Source: an uncultured Pelagibacteraceae bacterium | Lineage (GTDB): Bacteria; Pseudomonadota; Alphaproteobacteria; Pelagibacterales; Pelagibacteraceae | Direction: 5' to 3' | DNA: 64,000 bases | NCBI GenBank assembly: GCA_902570125.1 | Contig: CACFXK010000004.1 | Span: 38,192-102,191 of the forward strand | Shown: positions 17,874 to 27,905 of the stretch, piece after piece | Numbering within the stretch: the first letter of the stretch is position 1 | Layout: every line of letters begins with the position of its first letter | Made by a program: the position numbers and the translations under genes | Notes under the pieces: generated by a model | Database searches by the model: none | What the model saw: only the letters and a program-made list of their open reading frames with translations | What the model was told of the DNA's origin: nothing

Positions 17874-19383
17874 CTTTGAAAAAAATCTTGAGCAAGCAAT
17901 TAATAATGCAAAAAGATTAACTGATAAAATTTTAATTGATGGCAAACTAATATCTGCTCAAACAAATAATAAGATACTAGTATTAAATCCAAGCACAGGA
18001 GACAATATCGGTTCTGCTCCTCAATGTAATAAAGATGATGTTAATATTGCTGTTGAGTCAGCACACAAAGCTTTTCAAAAATGGAAAAAAATACCAGCAA
18101 GGGAAAGAGGAAAAATGGTTGCTGCTGGAGCAAAAAGATTAGAGGAAAGAAAGTCAGAAATTGAAACTTTATTATCATTAGATACAGGTAATGCTTTAAG
18201 GACACAGGCTATACCAGAAACAGGTGCTTCCATTGAACTTACAAATATGTTTGCTGGTTTGTCTGGAGAGTTAAAAGGAGAAAATTATCCAACCAATATT
18301 CCAAATAGTATTCATTATACCACCAGAGATCCAATTGGGGTTGTTTGTGCAATCGTACCTTGGAATGCGCCATTATTTTTAACAGTAGCAAAAATCGCTC
18401 CAGCTATTGTAGCAGGAAATAGTGTTGTTTTAAAAACAGCTGAACAAGCTCCATTTTGTGCTCTTCTACTATCGGAGATATTTCAACAAGAACTTCCTCC
18501 GGGTGTTTTAAATGTAATTTCAGGCTATGGAGAAGAGTGTGGCGAACCTCTGGTAACTCATGAAAAAGTAAGAAAAGTAACGTTTACTGGATCTTTTACT
18601 GTAGGAAAGATTATAGCGCAAAAAGCAGCTCCTAAATTATGTCCAGTTACTTTAGAGCTTGGAGGAAAAAATCCAAATATAATAATGAGTGATGCAGATT
18701 TAGATATTGCAATTCAAGGGGTTATTGATGGAATGAGATATACTCGACAAGGACAAGCATGTACTGCTGGTTCAAGAGTTTATATTCAAGAAAAAATTTA
18801 TGATCAAGTACTGGGTGGAGCTGTTGAAAAATTAAGTAAATTAAAAATGGGTAATGCTCTAGATGAAAGTTCTGATATAGGAGCTATTATTTCCGAAGAA
18901 CAACTGAAAAGAACTTTATATTATATGGATATTGCCAAAAAAAACTCTACAACCAACGTTGTGCATGGCGGCAATCAACTAACAGGTGGTGATTATAAAA
19001 ATGGTTTCTTTTATGAACCTACATTGATGTCAGGTGTTCCAGTAAGCTCTCCAGTTTGTCAAGAAGAAATATTTGGTCCTGTTGCTTGTGCAATACCATT
19101 TAAAACATTTGATGAAGTAATGAACAGTGCAAATGATACACCATTTGGATTGTCAGCGGTATTGTGGACACAAAATTTATCTAGAGCTTTACAGTTTGTT
19201 GAAGAAATTGAAGCAGGTTTCGTTCAAGTGAATCAATGTGTAGCGCCTAGAGCTAATGTTTCATATGGAGGATTAAAAATGAGTGGCCTAGGAAAAGAGT
19301 ATGCATTTGATAGTATGGTTAATCATTTTACTCAAAGTAAAACAGTTTTGATTAATAGAGGAAAATCAAATATAGATAATTAA
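17866..19383 (+). CDS. NAD(P)-dependent aldehyde dehydrogenase
   Basis: VPWNAPLFLTVAKIAPAIVAGN; FTGSFTVGK; LELGGKNPNI; GQACTAGSRV catalytic Cys; EEIFGPV. Confidence 0.95.
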   Translation: MSNFEKNLEQAINNAKRLTDKILIDGKLISAQTNNKILVLNPSTGDNIGSAPQCNKDDVNIAVESAHKAFQKWKKIPARERGKMVAAGAKRLEERKSEIETLLSLDTGNALRTQAIPETGASIELTNMFAGLSGELKGENYPTNIPNSIHYTTRDPIGVVCAIVPWNAPLFLTVAKIAPAIVAGNSVVLKTAEQAPFCALLLSEIFQQELPPGVLNVISGYGEECGEPLVTHEKVRKVTFTGSFTVGKIIAQKAAPKLCPVTLELGGKNPNIIMSDADLDIAIQGVIDGMRYTRQGQACTAGSRVYIQEKIYDQVLGGAVEKLSKLKMGNALDESSDIGAIISEEQLKRTLYYMDIAKKNSTTNVVHGGNQLTGGDYKNGFFYEPTLMSGVPVSSPVCQEEIFGPVACAIPFKTFDEVMNSANDTPFGLSAVLWTQNLSRALQFVEEIEAGFVQVNQCVAPRANVSYGGLKMSGLGKEYAFDSMVNHFTQSKTVLINRGKSNIDN

Positions 19384-19385
19384 AA

Positions 19386-20312
19386 ATGACAGATCAAATA
19401 GCATTTATCGGTGTAGGTAATATGGGTAACCCAATGGCAGATCAATTAGTTAAGGCTGGTAAAAAAGTTAAAGCCTACGATGTTTCTCCAGAAATGATAA
19501 AAAAAGCTAAGGATGCGAATTTAGATGTGGTTGATACATTAGATGAGGTCCTTAAAGGTGCAAATTTTGTAATCTCAATGTTGCCTGAAGGCAAACATGT
19601 AAAATCTCTTTTTTTAGGAGACAAAGGTATTATTGATAAAATTTCAAAGGATGCTCTCATAATTGACTGTTCAACAATTGATATTGAAACTTCTTTGTTA
19701 CTAGGCAAGGAAGCAAAGAATAGAGGAATTAAAATGATTGATGCGCCTGTTACAGGAGGTGTTATGGGAGCAAGAGTAGGTAAATTAAATTTTTTAGTCG
19801 GTGGAGATGATGAAGCTGTAAATTTAGCTAAACCATTAATGGATATAATGGGGCAAAAAATTTTACATGCTGGACCACAAGGAAGTGGAGTTGGAGTTAA
19901 GATTTGTAATAATATGTCTTTAGGAATTTCAATGATAGCAGCATCAGAGGCACTAATGTTAGCGAAAAGACTAAAGATGGATTTAAAAAAAGTTCATGAA
20001 ATTATGAAAAATGCCTCTGGAAATAATTGGGCTTTATCAACATATACACCGCTGCCAAATTTAACAGACGGCGTTCCCTCTAATAACAAATATAGACCAG
20101 GCTTTTCTGCAGCCATGATGACTAAAGATTTAAAGTTAGCTAATGATGCCGCAAAATCTGTAAATGCTTCTACACCTCTAGGAAAACATGCCTTAGATAT
20201 ATTTAACGAATTTTGTGAAGGTGGTGATAGCGAAACAGATTATTCAGGTATATCTAAAAAAATTGGCGGAGATGCTTGGGATTATCCCTTTGATCCTAAG
20301 GGTAAGAAATAG
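19386..20312 (+). CDS. 3-hydroxyisobutyrate dehydrogenase-family protein
   Basis: FIGVGNMGNPMADQLVKAGKKV; DAPVTGGVMGA; GPQGSGVGVKICNNM. Confidence 0.9.
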   Translation: MTDQIAFIGVGNMGNPMADQLVKAGKKVKAYDVSPEMIKKAKDANLDVVDTLDEVLKGANFVISMLPEGKHVKSLFLGDKGIIDKISKDALIIDCSTIDIETSLLLGKEAKNRGIKMIDAPVTGGVMGARVGKLNFLVGGDDEAVNLAKPLMDIMGQKILHAGPQGSGVGVKICNNMSLGISMIAASEALMLAKRLKMDLKKVHEIMKNASGNNWALSTYTPLPNLTDGVPSNNKYRPGFSAAMMTKDLKLANDAAKSVNASTPLGKHALDIFNEFCEGGDSETDYSGISKKIGGDAWDYPFDPKGKK

Positions 20313-20374
20313 CTACTATTAAACCTCTGGTTGTATAAAAAATGCAACAATTAATCGTTTTACATTTGTCATCC

Positions 20375-20411
20375 AATGAGTTTTACTTCGCTCATTATTA
20401 AGACTTAATAA
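20375..20411. promoter_or_regulatory. overlapping hairpin and palindrome in the dctP 5' region
   Basis: AATGAG(20375-20380)/CTCATT(20391-20396), plus 17-nt perfect palindrome TTATTAAG-A-CTTAATAA (20395-20411). Confidence 0.45.
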
Positions 20412-20432
20412 CAATAAAGAGAGGGATAAATA

Positions 20433-21521
20433 ATGAAAAAAATCACTTCAATGATTTTAGCTTTAGTATTTGCAGTTTCAGTAATTGGATCTGCTTCTGC
20501 TAAAACATTAAAAATCCAACTTACTTTTCCTAAAACATCATACGATGGACAAATCGTAAAAATGTGGACTGACAGAGTAACAAAACTAACTCGTGGAGAG
20601 TTAAAATTTGAGCTTCTTTCAAAAGGTGAAGTTGTTGGTATGAAAGAAACACTAGAAGCTGTTGACAAAGGTCTAGTAGATGGTGGTGCAGCATGGACTC
20701 ACTACTGGTCAAACTATCACCCAGCTGCGATGTTATTTGGATCGCCAGTTGCTGGTGGAGGAATTGGTTTAAGCACTAAATCTTGGTTAGCTTGGTATTT
20801 CGATAATGGTGGTAAAGAATTATACGACCAATTATGGAGCGAAATGGGAATGAATGTTAAAGGTTTCGTGATGGCATCATCAGGACCTGAAGCATTAGGT
20901 TGGTTTAAAGAGCCAATTAAAAACATGGATGATTTCAGAAAATACAGATTCAGAACTCCTCCAGGAATTCCAGGACAAACATACAAAGATATCGGAATTG
21001 CATCAGTATCTTTATCAGGTGGTGATATTTTACCAGCACTTGAAAAAGGAACTATTGATGCTGCTGAATGGTGTTGTCCAAAACCAGACTCAGTTTTTGG
21101 TTTTCAAAAAGTTCTTAAAAACTACTATCTACAAGGATTACACCAAAACGTAGTAAATGGTGATATCTATATTAATGGAGATGTTTACAATTCTTTAACT
21201 GACCATCAAAAATATGCAATGGAAGTTGCGTCTGAAGCGATGATCACTAGAAACATCACTAATAGAGCTGTAGAAAATGGTAAAGCGTTAATCGATCTTA
21301 CTGAAAATCACGGTGTAAAACTTTGGGATACACCAGCTGATTATTTCACTGAGTACATGAACGCTGCTCAAGCAACTCTTAAAAAGAATGCTGCATCAAA
21401 TGCTTTCTTTAAAGAAGTTTATGAGCACATGACTGCACATGCAAAAATTGTAGTACCTTTTATTGCACAAATGGAAACATCTGATGCATCAATTGGAACT
21501 GCTTTCGCATCACAACAGTAG
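20433..21521 (+). CDS. dctP: TRAP transporter substrate-binding protein (DctP family)
   Basis: Signal peptide; DctP-family architecture; followed by DctQ and DctM subunits. Confidence 0.92.
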   Translation: MKKITSMILALVFAVSVIGSASAKTLKIQLTFPKTSYDGQIVKMWTDRVTKLTRGELKFELLSKGEVVGMKETLEAVDKGLVDGGAAWTHYWSNYHPAAMLFGSPVAGGGIGLSTKSWLAWYFDNGGKELYDQLWSEMGMNVKGFVMASSGPEALGWFKEPIKNMDDFRKYRFRTPPGIPGQTYKDIGIASVSLSGGDILPALEKGTIDAAEWCCPKPDSVFGFQKVLKNYYLQGLHQNVVNGDIYINGDVYNSLTDHQKYAMEVASEAMITRNITNRAVENGKALIDLTENHGVKLWDTPADYFTEYMNAAQATLKKNAASNAFFKEVYEHMTAHAKIVVPFIAQMETSDASIGTAFASQQ

Positions 21522-21532
21522 TTAAAAATATT

Positions 21533-21568
21533 AAAACGGGGATTGTTTAAAAAATCCCCGTTTTTTTT
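21533..21568 (+). terminator. intrinsic terminator between dctP and dctQ
   Basis: AAAACGGGGATT (21533-21544) / AATCCCCGTTTT (21553-21564) plus T-tract. Confidence 0.88.
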
Positions 21569-21600
21569 ACAAATTTAATTTAAATAACTATACTTGTTAA

Positions 21601-22257
21601 ATGGTTGATAAAGACTCAGAGCCTAAAGTTAAAGAAAATCTTGATATTACTGACGAGCTTATAGCCGAAAGAAGAACAAGTTTAAAAATGCCTGAGGATA
21701 TGACTCCTTGGATGGCAAAAACAATAGAATTCATAGACTCAAAAATGTTAATTACCGGCAAAGTATTTGCCTGGTTAACTGTATTTCTAATTTATGCAAT
21801 GATCCATGAGGTTATTGGAAGACATTTTTTCAACAGACCTACTTTATGGTCATTTGACATCAGCAGAATGTTGGCTGGTGCTTTATTTATGTTAGGTGCA
21901 GCCTATACATTATCAAAAGGAATACATATAAGAGCAGATTTTCTTTATCGAAATTGGTCAGTAAAAAATCAGGCTAGAGTAGATTTATTTTTATATTTAT
22001 TATTTTTTATACCAGGGTTTCTTGTATTTTTCCTTGTAAGTTTTGATTACGCCTATACTTCAATTTGTGGAAGATCAAATTTAGAGGAATGCTTAGGTGG
22101 TAAAGTTAGAATTCAAAGAGCCATGGATACAACATGGATGCCAATTATGTGGCCTTTAAAAAGTTGTATGCCTATTGGTGCATTTTTACTTTTAGTACAA
22201 GGTATATCTGAAATTTTAAAAACTTATTATGCTTTTGTTAAGGGGAGATGGCCCTAA
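21601..22257 (+). CDS. dctQ: TRAP transporter small permease (DctQ)
   Basis: Four-TM small permease between dctP and dctM; FSFDISRMLAGALFMLGAAYTLSKGIHIRADF-like core. Confidence 0.88.
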   Translation: MVDKDSEPKVKENLDITDELIAERRTSLKMPEDMTPWMAKTIEFIDSKMLITGKVFAWLTVFLIYAMIHEVIGRHFFNRPTLWSFDISRMLAGALFMLGAAYTLSKGIHIRADFLYRNWSVKNQARVDLFLYLLFFIPGFLVFFLVSFDYAYTSICGRSNLEECLGGKVRIQRAMDTTWMPIMWPLKSCMPIGAFLLLVQGISEILKTYYAFVKGRWP

Positions 22258-23588
22258 TGGATTTCTTTAGCCCAGAAATAATTGGAGCAATAATGATTGG
22301 TTGCATGTTATTTGCAATCTTTGTTGGTTTCCCAATTTCATTTACTTTAATATTTTTAGGCCTTGTTTTTGGATATTGGGGTTTTGGCAAATTAGTTTTT
22401 TATTTAATGACCCTTCAGTTCAATATGATTATGACAGAGAATACACTCGCCGCCGTGCCACTCTTTATTTTTATGGGAATTTTAATGGAGCAAGCAGGTC
22501 TAATGGAAAGATTGTTTAATGCAGTTCAATTAATGCTCTCTAAGACAAGAGGAGCTTTGTTTTATGCGGTAATGTTTGTCTCAACAATTTTTGCAGCTGC
22601 AACTGGAATAGTTGGTGCATCAGTTACAATTTTAGGAATTATGGCAGGTAAAACTATGATTAGAACTGGTTATGATACTAGACTGTCTGCTGGGTTAATC
22701 TGTGCTGGCGGAACTCTTGGAATTTTAATTCCTCCAAGTATTATGTTAGTTGTGATGGGACCTGTTTTAGAAATTCCTGTCACAGATTTATTTGCTGCTG
22801 CCATAATGCCAGGTATTTTATTAGCATGTCTGTACGCAGCTTACACAACATTAAGATGTTATCTAAATCCAAAACTTGGCCCTGTTTTACCAGCAAACGA
22901 ACAACCTACTAATATGACTAAGGTTTGGTATGAATTTATTATGGGACTAATTCCTCCTGCAGGATTAGTTTTTTTTGCACTAGGAAGTATTCTATTTGGT
23001 CTTGCTACTCCAACTGAAGGAGCTGGTATGGGAGCTTTTGGTGCTATCTTACTTGCACTAACATATAAAAAATTAACTCTCCCAGGTTTAAAAGATGCTC
23101 TTTTAAAAACTTTAGAGATTACAGCACTAATAATGTTTTTAGTTGCTGCATCAAATTTTTTTGGAGCAGTATTCTCAAAATTAGGAACTCCATCTCTGTT
23201 AACTGATTTTCTTTTAAATTTAGAGGTTAATAGGTACGTAATATTAGCAATTATAATGGCTGCTATTTTTTTATTAGGATGGCCTTTAGAGTGGGTACCA
23301 ATAGTATTAATAGTATTGCCAATTGTATTACCTTTAGTAATAGAGTTAGGATTTAATCTTACATGGTTTGCAATATTAGTAGCCGTTAATCTCCAAACCG
23401 CCTGGCTCTCACCTCCTGTTGCATTATCTGCTTATTTCTTAAAAGGTGTGGTTCCAGAATGGGATTTAAAAGATATCTATCTTGGCATGATGCAATTTAT
23501 GGTTATCCAAGTCATTGGTTTAGTATTAATTATAATATTTCCAAAAATAGCATTGTGGTTGCCTGGGGTAATGTACCCATCACCTTAG
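22248..23588 (+). CDS. dctM: TRAP transporter large permease (DctM)
   Basis: FVGFPISFTL; AAVPLFIFMGILMEQAGL; GGTLGILIPPSIMLVV; LATPTEGAGMGAFGA. Confidence 0.94.
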   Translation: MALMDFFSPEIIGAIMIGCMLFAIFVGFPISFTLIFLGLVFGYWGFGKLVFYLMTLQFNMIMTENTLAAVPLFIFMGILMEQAGLMERLFNAVQLMLSKTRGALFYAVMFVSTIFAAATGIVGASVTILGIMAGKTMIRTGYDTRLSAGLICAGGTLGILIPPSIMLVVMGPVLEIPVTDLFAAAIMPGILLACLYAAYTTLRCYLNPKLGPVLPANEQPTNMTKVWYEFIMGLIPPAGLVFFALGSILFGLATPTEGAGMGAFGAILLALTYKKLTLPGLKDALLKTLEITALIMFLVAASNFFGAVFSKLGTPSLLTDFLLNLEVNRYVILAIIMAAIFLLGWPLEWVPIVLIVLPIVLPLVIELGFNLTWFAILVAVNLQTAWLSPPVALSAYFLKGVVPEWDLKDIYLGMMQFMVIQVIGLVLIIIFPKIALWLPGVMYPSP

Positions 23589-24478
23589 TTAGACTTATTT
23601 ATTTGAGGTATAATAGTTCCAACTAGAATTATTGCTAAAGATATAAAAACCTTGGTTGAAATTGGAGAGTCAATTATTAACCAAGACATTGTTGCACCAA
23701 TAGGGCCTGTTAAAGGATACATTAAACTAATTCTACCTACTGGAACTCTTCTAAGAGCAAAATTATAAAACAAATATGCTCCAAACGTTATACAAGATAA
23801 AGTTATAGCCGCTAAAACTGGTGGTGAAAAATTTAAATAATTTTTATATTCAAAACTTGAATTTGGCCAAATTAAAAAAAGAACTAATAAAGATAGTATA
23901 GCACCAATAAAATATTGATAAGTATTAACGCCCAATTGATCAACTTTAGTTTGCATAAATCTTCTTCCTAAAACCTCATTTACGGAAACACAAATCATTC
24001 CTAAAAAGATTATTAAATCACCAATATAATTTCCTTGTCCTGATTTTGTTTGACTTGTAAGTAAAATTAAAGTTCCAATAATTGTTATAAAGGCTCCAAT
24101 AATTACTTTTATTTCAATTTTTTCTTTTAAAAAAAGTCTTGCAACAAATGGTTGCCATATTGGTAAAGTGCTAATTAAAGCAACTCCATTTACAGGTGAG
24201 GTAAGTAGAAGACCAATATGAAAACTTAGAGTAACAAGAAAAGGATTTAATAAACCCATTAAAAAAGGAGTAAATCCAATTTTTTTAATTTTTAAATCTG
24301 CTCTCATGATTAAAGCAAAAATTAACATCAAAATAAATGCTAAGGAGAATCGTACTGCCATTAAATCCATTACATAAAATTCCTGTAATGCTAATTTCAC
24401 AAATGGTGGACCTGACCCGAAACCTATTACTGCCACAAACATAGAAACGTAGCCAATATTATTTTTTAGAAAATTCAT
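23585..24478 (-). CDS. EamA/DMT family transporter
   Basis: Ten hydrophobic segments; duplicated EamA pattern, VNGVALISTLPIWQPFVARLFLKEKI. Confidence 0.85.
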   Translation of the reverse strand: MNFLKNNIGYVSMFVAVIGFGSGPPFVKLALQEFYVMDLMAVRFSLAFILMLIFALIMRADLKIKKIGFTPFLMGLLNPFLVTLSFHIGLLLTSPVNGVALISTLPIWQPFVARLFLKEKIEIKVIIGAFITIIGTLILLTSQTKSGQGNYIGDLIIFLGMICVSVNEVLGRRFMQTKVDQLGVNTYQYFIGAILSLLVLFLIWPNSSFEYKNYLNFSPPVLAAITLSCITFGAYLFYNFALRRVPVGRISLMYPLTGPIGATMSWLIIDSPISTKVFISLAIILVGTIIPQINKSN

Positions 24479-24543
24479 TAAATTACAAAATTATGGATAT
24501 CACTATTATAGACATATAAATATTTTAGTTTAAGGTTACATTA

Positions 24544-25995
24544 GTGAGTCAGAATATAGAATTAAAAAATTTTGAATTAGCCACAGTTAACCCAAGTAAT
24601 AAAACATGGACATCAATTGATTTATTTTGCTTTTGGGCTAATAGTATCCAGACCATTACAGGTTTTGCGTTAATAGCCTCTTTATATTTAATATATAATC
24701 TTAGTACTGTACTGGTCTTATCTTCTTCATTAGCCGCCTCTATATTAATTTATTTTTTTACATCATTGATTGGCAAACCATCACAAAAGCATGGATTACC
24801 TTTTCCTGTTATGCTCAGAATTTCCATGGGCTTAAGTGGAGCCAAATACTTAAGTCTTTTAAGATCTGTCATTGGAGTAATTATGTTTGGTATTCAAACA
24901 TTTTTTATATCAAAATCAATTACATATCTAATTAGAATTTTTATTTATTATAACCTAGATAGTCAAATTTTAGATGATCAAGTGTTTTTAGCTTTTTTTC
25001 TTGGATTAAATATTATTGATTGGATTTCATTAGTATTAACTTTTGTTGTTCAGTATTTTTTATTTACAAATGGACAAAGGTTTAATCAAAGATTTTTAAA
25101 GTTTTCAGCCATCTTTGTTTATTTAGGTTTGTTAGTCTTTTTCTTAATTTTAACTTCTGAAAATCACACACAAATTTTTCAGTCTCTTAAATCAAATACA
25201 ACAGATGGAAATTTTTTTTCAAAATCTAACGTTTTACCTTTTGTAGTTTTAACAGGTACAATTTTCTCTTACTTCTCAATTGTGTTGTTAAATTTTGGAG
25301 ATTTTTCTAGATATGTCAAAACAGATAAAGATCTAAAATTGGGAAACCTTAGTCTTTTTCTAAATATGATTTTGTTTTCATTTTTAGTGACATCTATAGT
25401 TGTTGGAGTAGATGTTGTTTTAAATCAAAAGCTTATTGTTGTTGATCAAATATTAACTAAGCCAATGGATATTATTGGAAAATTAGACAATACTGGCTTA
25501 ACTGTGTTTGTTCTAATTTTTATAATTTTTTCGTCCCTATCTACTAATTTAATTTCTAATTATGTACCTACGCAAAATAGTATAATAAATTTTATTCCTA
25601 ATAATCTAGATCTCAAAACCTCTGGAGTATTAATTTTAATAATTGGTTTTATTGCTGGAGGTTTGTGGCCATCTATTTTAAGTCAAATAGGTGTAATAAA
25701 TATTATCGACAGCCTTGCAGCATTTTTTGGTCCAATCTTTGCAATAATAATTGCTGACTACTATCTAGTGAAAAAAGGTAAAGTAAATCACAAAGATCTG
25801 TTTTTTTTGAGGGATGGAAATGAATATATGTATACAAATGGTTGGAACTATAAAGCTGTGTATTCACTTATTATAGGTTTTATATTCTCATTTTCATTAT
25901 TATGGAATATCAATTTCTCAGATATAAAATCATTTTCTTGGATATTAGGATTTGTCGTATCGTTTTTTATATATTATCTTCTAGCTGAAAAATAA
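24544..25995 (+). CDS. NCS1-family permease (cytosine/purine/hydantoin-like), GTG start
   Basis: Polytopic; FCFWANSIQTITGFALIASL; GLPFPVMLRISMGLSGAKYLSLLRSVIGVIMFGIQTF; LAAFFGPIFAIIIADYYLVKKG. Confidence 0.85.
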   Translation: MSQNIELKNFELATVNPSNKTWTSIDLFCFWANSIQTITGFALIASLYLIYNLSTVLVLSSSLAASILIYFFTSLIGKPSQKHGLPFPVMLRISMGLSGAKYLSLLRSVIGVIMFGIQTFFISKSITYLIRIFIYYNLDSQILDDQVFLAFFLGLNIIDWISLVLTFVVQYFLFTNGQRFNQRFLKFSAIFVYLGLLVFFLILTSENHTQIFQSLKSNTTDGNFFSKSNVLPFVVLTGTIFSYFSIVLLNFGDFSRYVKTDKDLKLGNLSLFLNMILFSFLVTSIVVGVDVVLNQKLIVVDQILTKPMDIIGKLDNTGLTVFVLIFIIFSSLSTNLISNYVPTQNSIINFIPNNLDLKTSGVLILIIGFIAGGLWPSILSQIGVINIIDSLAAFFGPIFAIIIADYYLVKKGKVNHKDLFFLRDGNEYMYTNGWNYKAVYSLIIGFIFSFSLLWNINFSDIKSFSWILGFVVSFFIYYLLAEK

Positions 25996-25997
25996 TT

Positions 25998-27002
25998 ATG
26001 AAAGCTTTAGTTTATACCGGTGTTGAAGAATTGGTTTACAGAGAAGAAAAAGATCCTGTAGAGACCAGTGGAGAAAGTATATTAAAAGTTCATGCCTCAG
26101 GTATATGTGGATCAGATATGCACGCGTATCACGGAAAAGATGAACGAAGAATTGCTCCACTAATAATTGGACATGAAGTAAGTGGTGTAATACAAAATGG
26201 TAAATTTCAAGGAAAAAATGCTGTTTTAAATCCATTAATTACATGTGGAAAATGTGAATATTGCACAAGTGGGCGAGAGCATTTGTGTCCAAATAGAGTT
26301 CTCTTAGGAATGAACAGACCATACGAAAGACAAGGAGTTTTTGCAGAGTTAGTTTCTTCTCCTAATCAAAATATTTATGAGGTACCCGACCATTTAAATC
26401 TTAATGAAGCAGCTATAGCAGAACCAACAGCAGTTGCTTTGCATGCAGTCTTAATGGGAGAGAATTCTCTTAAAAAACCTCTATCTGAATGTAGAACTTT
26501 AGTTCAAGGAGCTGGAGCGATTGGATTATTGTGCTCGCTAATATTATCTAAAATTAAGGGTAATAAAAATATCATTATGTCTGACCCCAATAACCTTAGA
26601 CTAAGTGAATGTGCAAAATATTTTGATGGTAAGTTTGTTAACCCTTCAGACAAAGAAATACAAAATGATAGTTTTGATATTGTCTTTGATACAGTAGGCT
26701 TAGAAGTTTCAAGACAACAATCGATCTCGGTTATTAAACCTGGTGGCACCATAATACATATTGGATTAACCCAACCTTCAGGTCAGTTTAATTTTAGAAA
26801 AGCAACTCTTCAAGAAGTAACTTTTATTGGTACATATTGTTATACTAACAAAGATTTTGAAAATACAATCAAAATTTTAGCTGACAGAAAAATTGGCAAA
26901 TTAGATTGGATAGAATATAGGGAATTAAAGAAAGGCGCAGAGGCCTTTAAACAAATTCATGACGGAGCCTGTTCTTCACCAAAAATTGTTCTTTTACCTT
27001 AA
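25998..27002 (+). CDS. zinc-binding alcohol dehydrogenase (MDR superfamily)
   Basis: GICGSDMHAYHG; GHEVSGVI; CGKCEYCTSGREHLCPN structural Zn motif. Confidence 0.92.
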   Translation: MKALVYTGVEELVYREEKDPVETSGESILKVHASGICGSDMHAYHGKDERRIAPLIIGHEVSGVIQNGKFQGKNAVLNPLITCGKCEYCTSGREHLCPNRVLLGMNRPYERQGVFAELVSSPNQNIYEVPDHLNLNEAAIAEPTAVALHAVLMGENSLKKPLSECRTLVQGAGAIGLLCSLILSKIKGNKNIIMSDPNNLRLSECAKYFDGKFVNPSDKEIQNDSFDIVFDTVGLEVSRQQSISVIKPGGTIIHIGLTQPSGQFNFRKATLQEVTFIGTYCYTNKDFENTIKILADRKIGKLDWIEYRELKKGAEAFKQIHDGACSSPKIVLLP

Positions 27003-27047
27003 ACGTAAATTTTAAATTATAGTTGATAATTAAAAATTTTTAATTAT

Positions 27048-27710
27048 ATGAAACGTGTGCTTACAAAATTTATCAAAATAATAGCAATGTATCTTTTAAT
27101 CATGTCCTCGGTTTGTGCCGAAAAACTGATGGTTTTTGATTTTACTGAGGAGGAATTAGATTCATTAGAAGTTAGAAAAGTAAGAGGCGCTGATGCAAAA
27201 ACATCCTATTCTATTGGAAATAATGAGCAAGGAAATTTTTTAAAAGCAGTAGCAGAAAATGCAGCATCAGGAGTAGGCAAAGAAATAGAAATTAATTTAG
27301 ACAAAACCCCTTTTATAAATATTACTTGGAAGATTGAAAAAGATCTTAAAGGCATAAAAGAGAATACAAAAAAAGGACATGATTTTGCAGCTAGAGTTTT
27401 TGTAATCAAAAAAACTGGTGCAACCCCACTATCAAATAGAGCTATTAATTACGTTTTTTCAAGCAATTCAAATGTAGGAGAGACATGGCCAAGCCCTTAT
27501 ACAAAGAAATCTATCGATAGTGTTTTGGCTTCAACAAAGTCAAATTTAAATGAATGGGTGACAGTAAAAGCAAATGTGAAGGAAGATTTTAAAAAATTTC
27601 ATGATTTAGACGTTGAAGAGCTTTCAGGAATTGCAATTATGGCAGATACCGATAATTCAAAACTAACCGCAGTTAGTTATTACCAAAATATTTTTTTTTC
27701 CTCTGAGTAA
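27048..27710 (+). CDS. DUF3047-like secreted protein
   Basis: WKIEKDLKG...HDFAARVFVI...INYVFSS...WVTVKANVKEDFKKFHDLDVEELSGIAIMADTDNSKLTAVSYYQNIFF. Confidence 0.75.
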   Translation: MKRVLTKFIKIIAMYLLIMSSVCAEKLMVFDFTEEELDSLEVRKVRGADAKTSYSIGNNEQGNFLKAVAENAASGVGKEIEINLDKTPFINITWKIEKDLKGIKENTKKGHDFAARVFVIKKTGATPLSNRAINYVFSSNSNVGETWPSPYTKKSIDSVLASTKSNLNEWVTVKANVKEDFKKFHDLDVEELSGIAIMADTDNSKLTAVSYYQNIFFSSE

Positions 27711-27714
27711 AAGT

Positions 27715-27852
27715 TTAATTAAGATACTTTTTAAAACCAAAACTTAATAAAGATAGTATTATTGCAGCCAAAACATCAAGGATTGGAGCAGCTTCAGGAT
27801 ATCCAAAGTTCCATAATATTACACCAATTAACCAAATTATATATATTTTCAT
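27715..27852 (-). CDS. small membrane protein (45 aa), below the ORF-track cutoff
   Basis: Reverse strand: MKIYIIWLIGVILWNFGYPEAAPILDVLAAIILSLLSFGFKKYLN*; two hydrophobic segments separated by a Pro/Glu turn. Confidence 0.5.
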   Translation of the reverse strand: MKIYIIWLIGVILWNFGYPEAAPILDVLAAIILSLLSFGFKKYLN

Positions 27853-27905
27853 ATCGTATTAATCATTAGTATAAAAAATATTTTCACTTTGATATTATTA
27901 TTTTT

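Noticed and set aside
22301-22519. Same-strand alternative-frame ORFs (22301-22519, 20929-21153)
   Set aside because: Embedded within dctM and dctP in another frame; no independent coding evidence.
27003-27047. ATAATTAAAAATTTTTAATTAT palindrome as an operator
   Set aside because: Almost pure A/T in a very AT-rich intergenic region; such palindromes are expected by chance and it could equally be a weak terminator.
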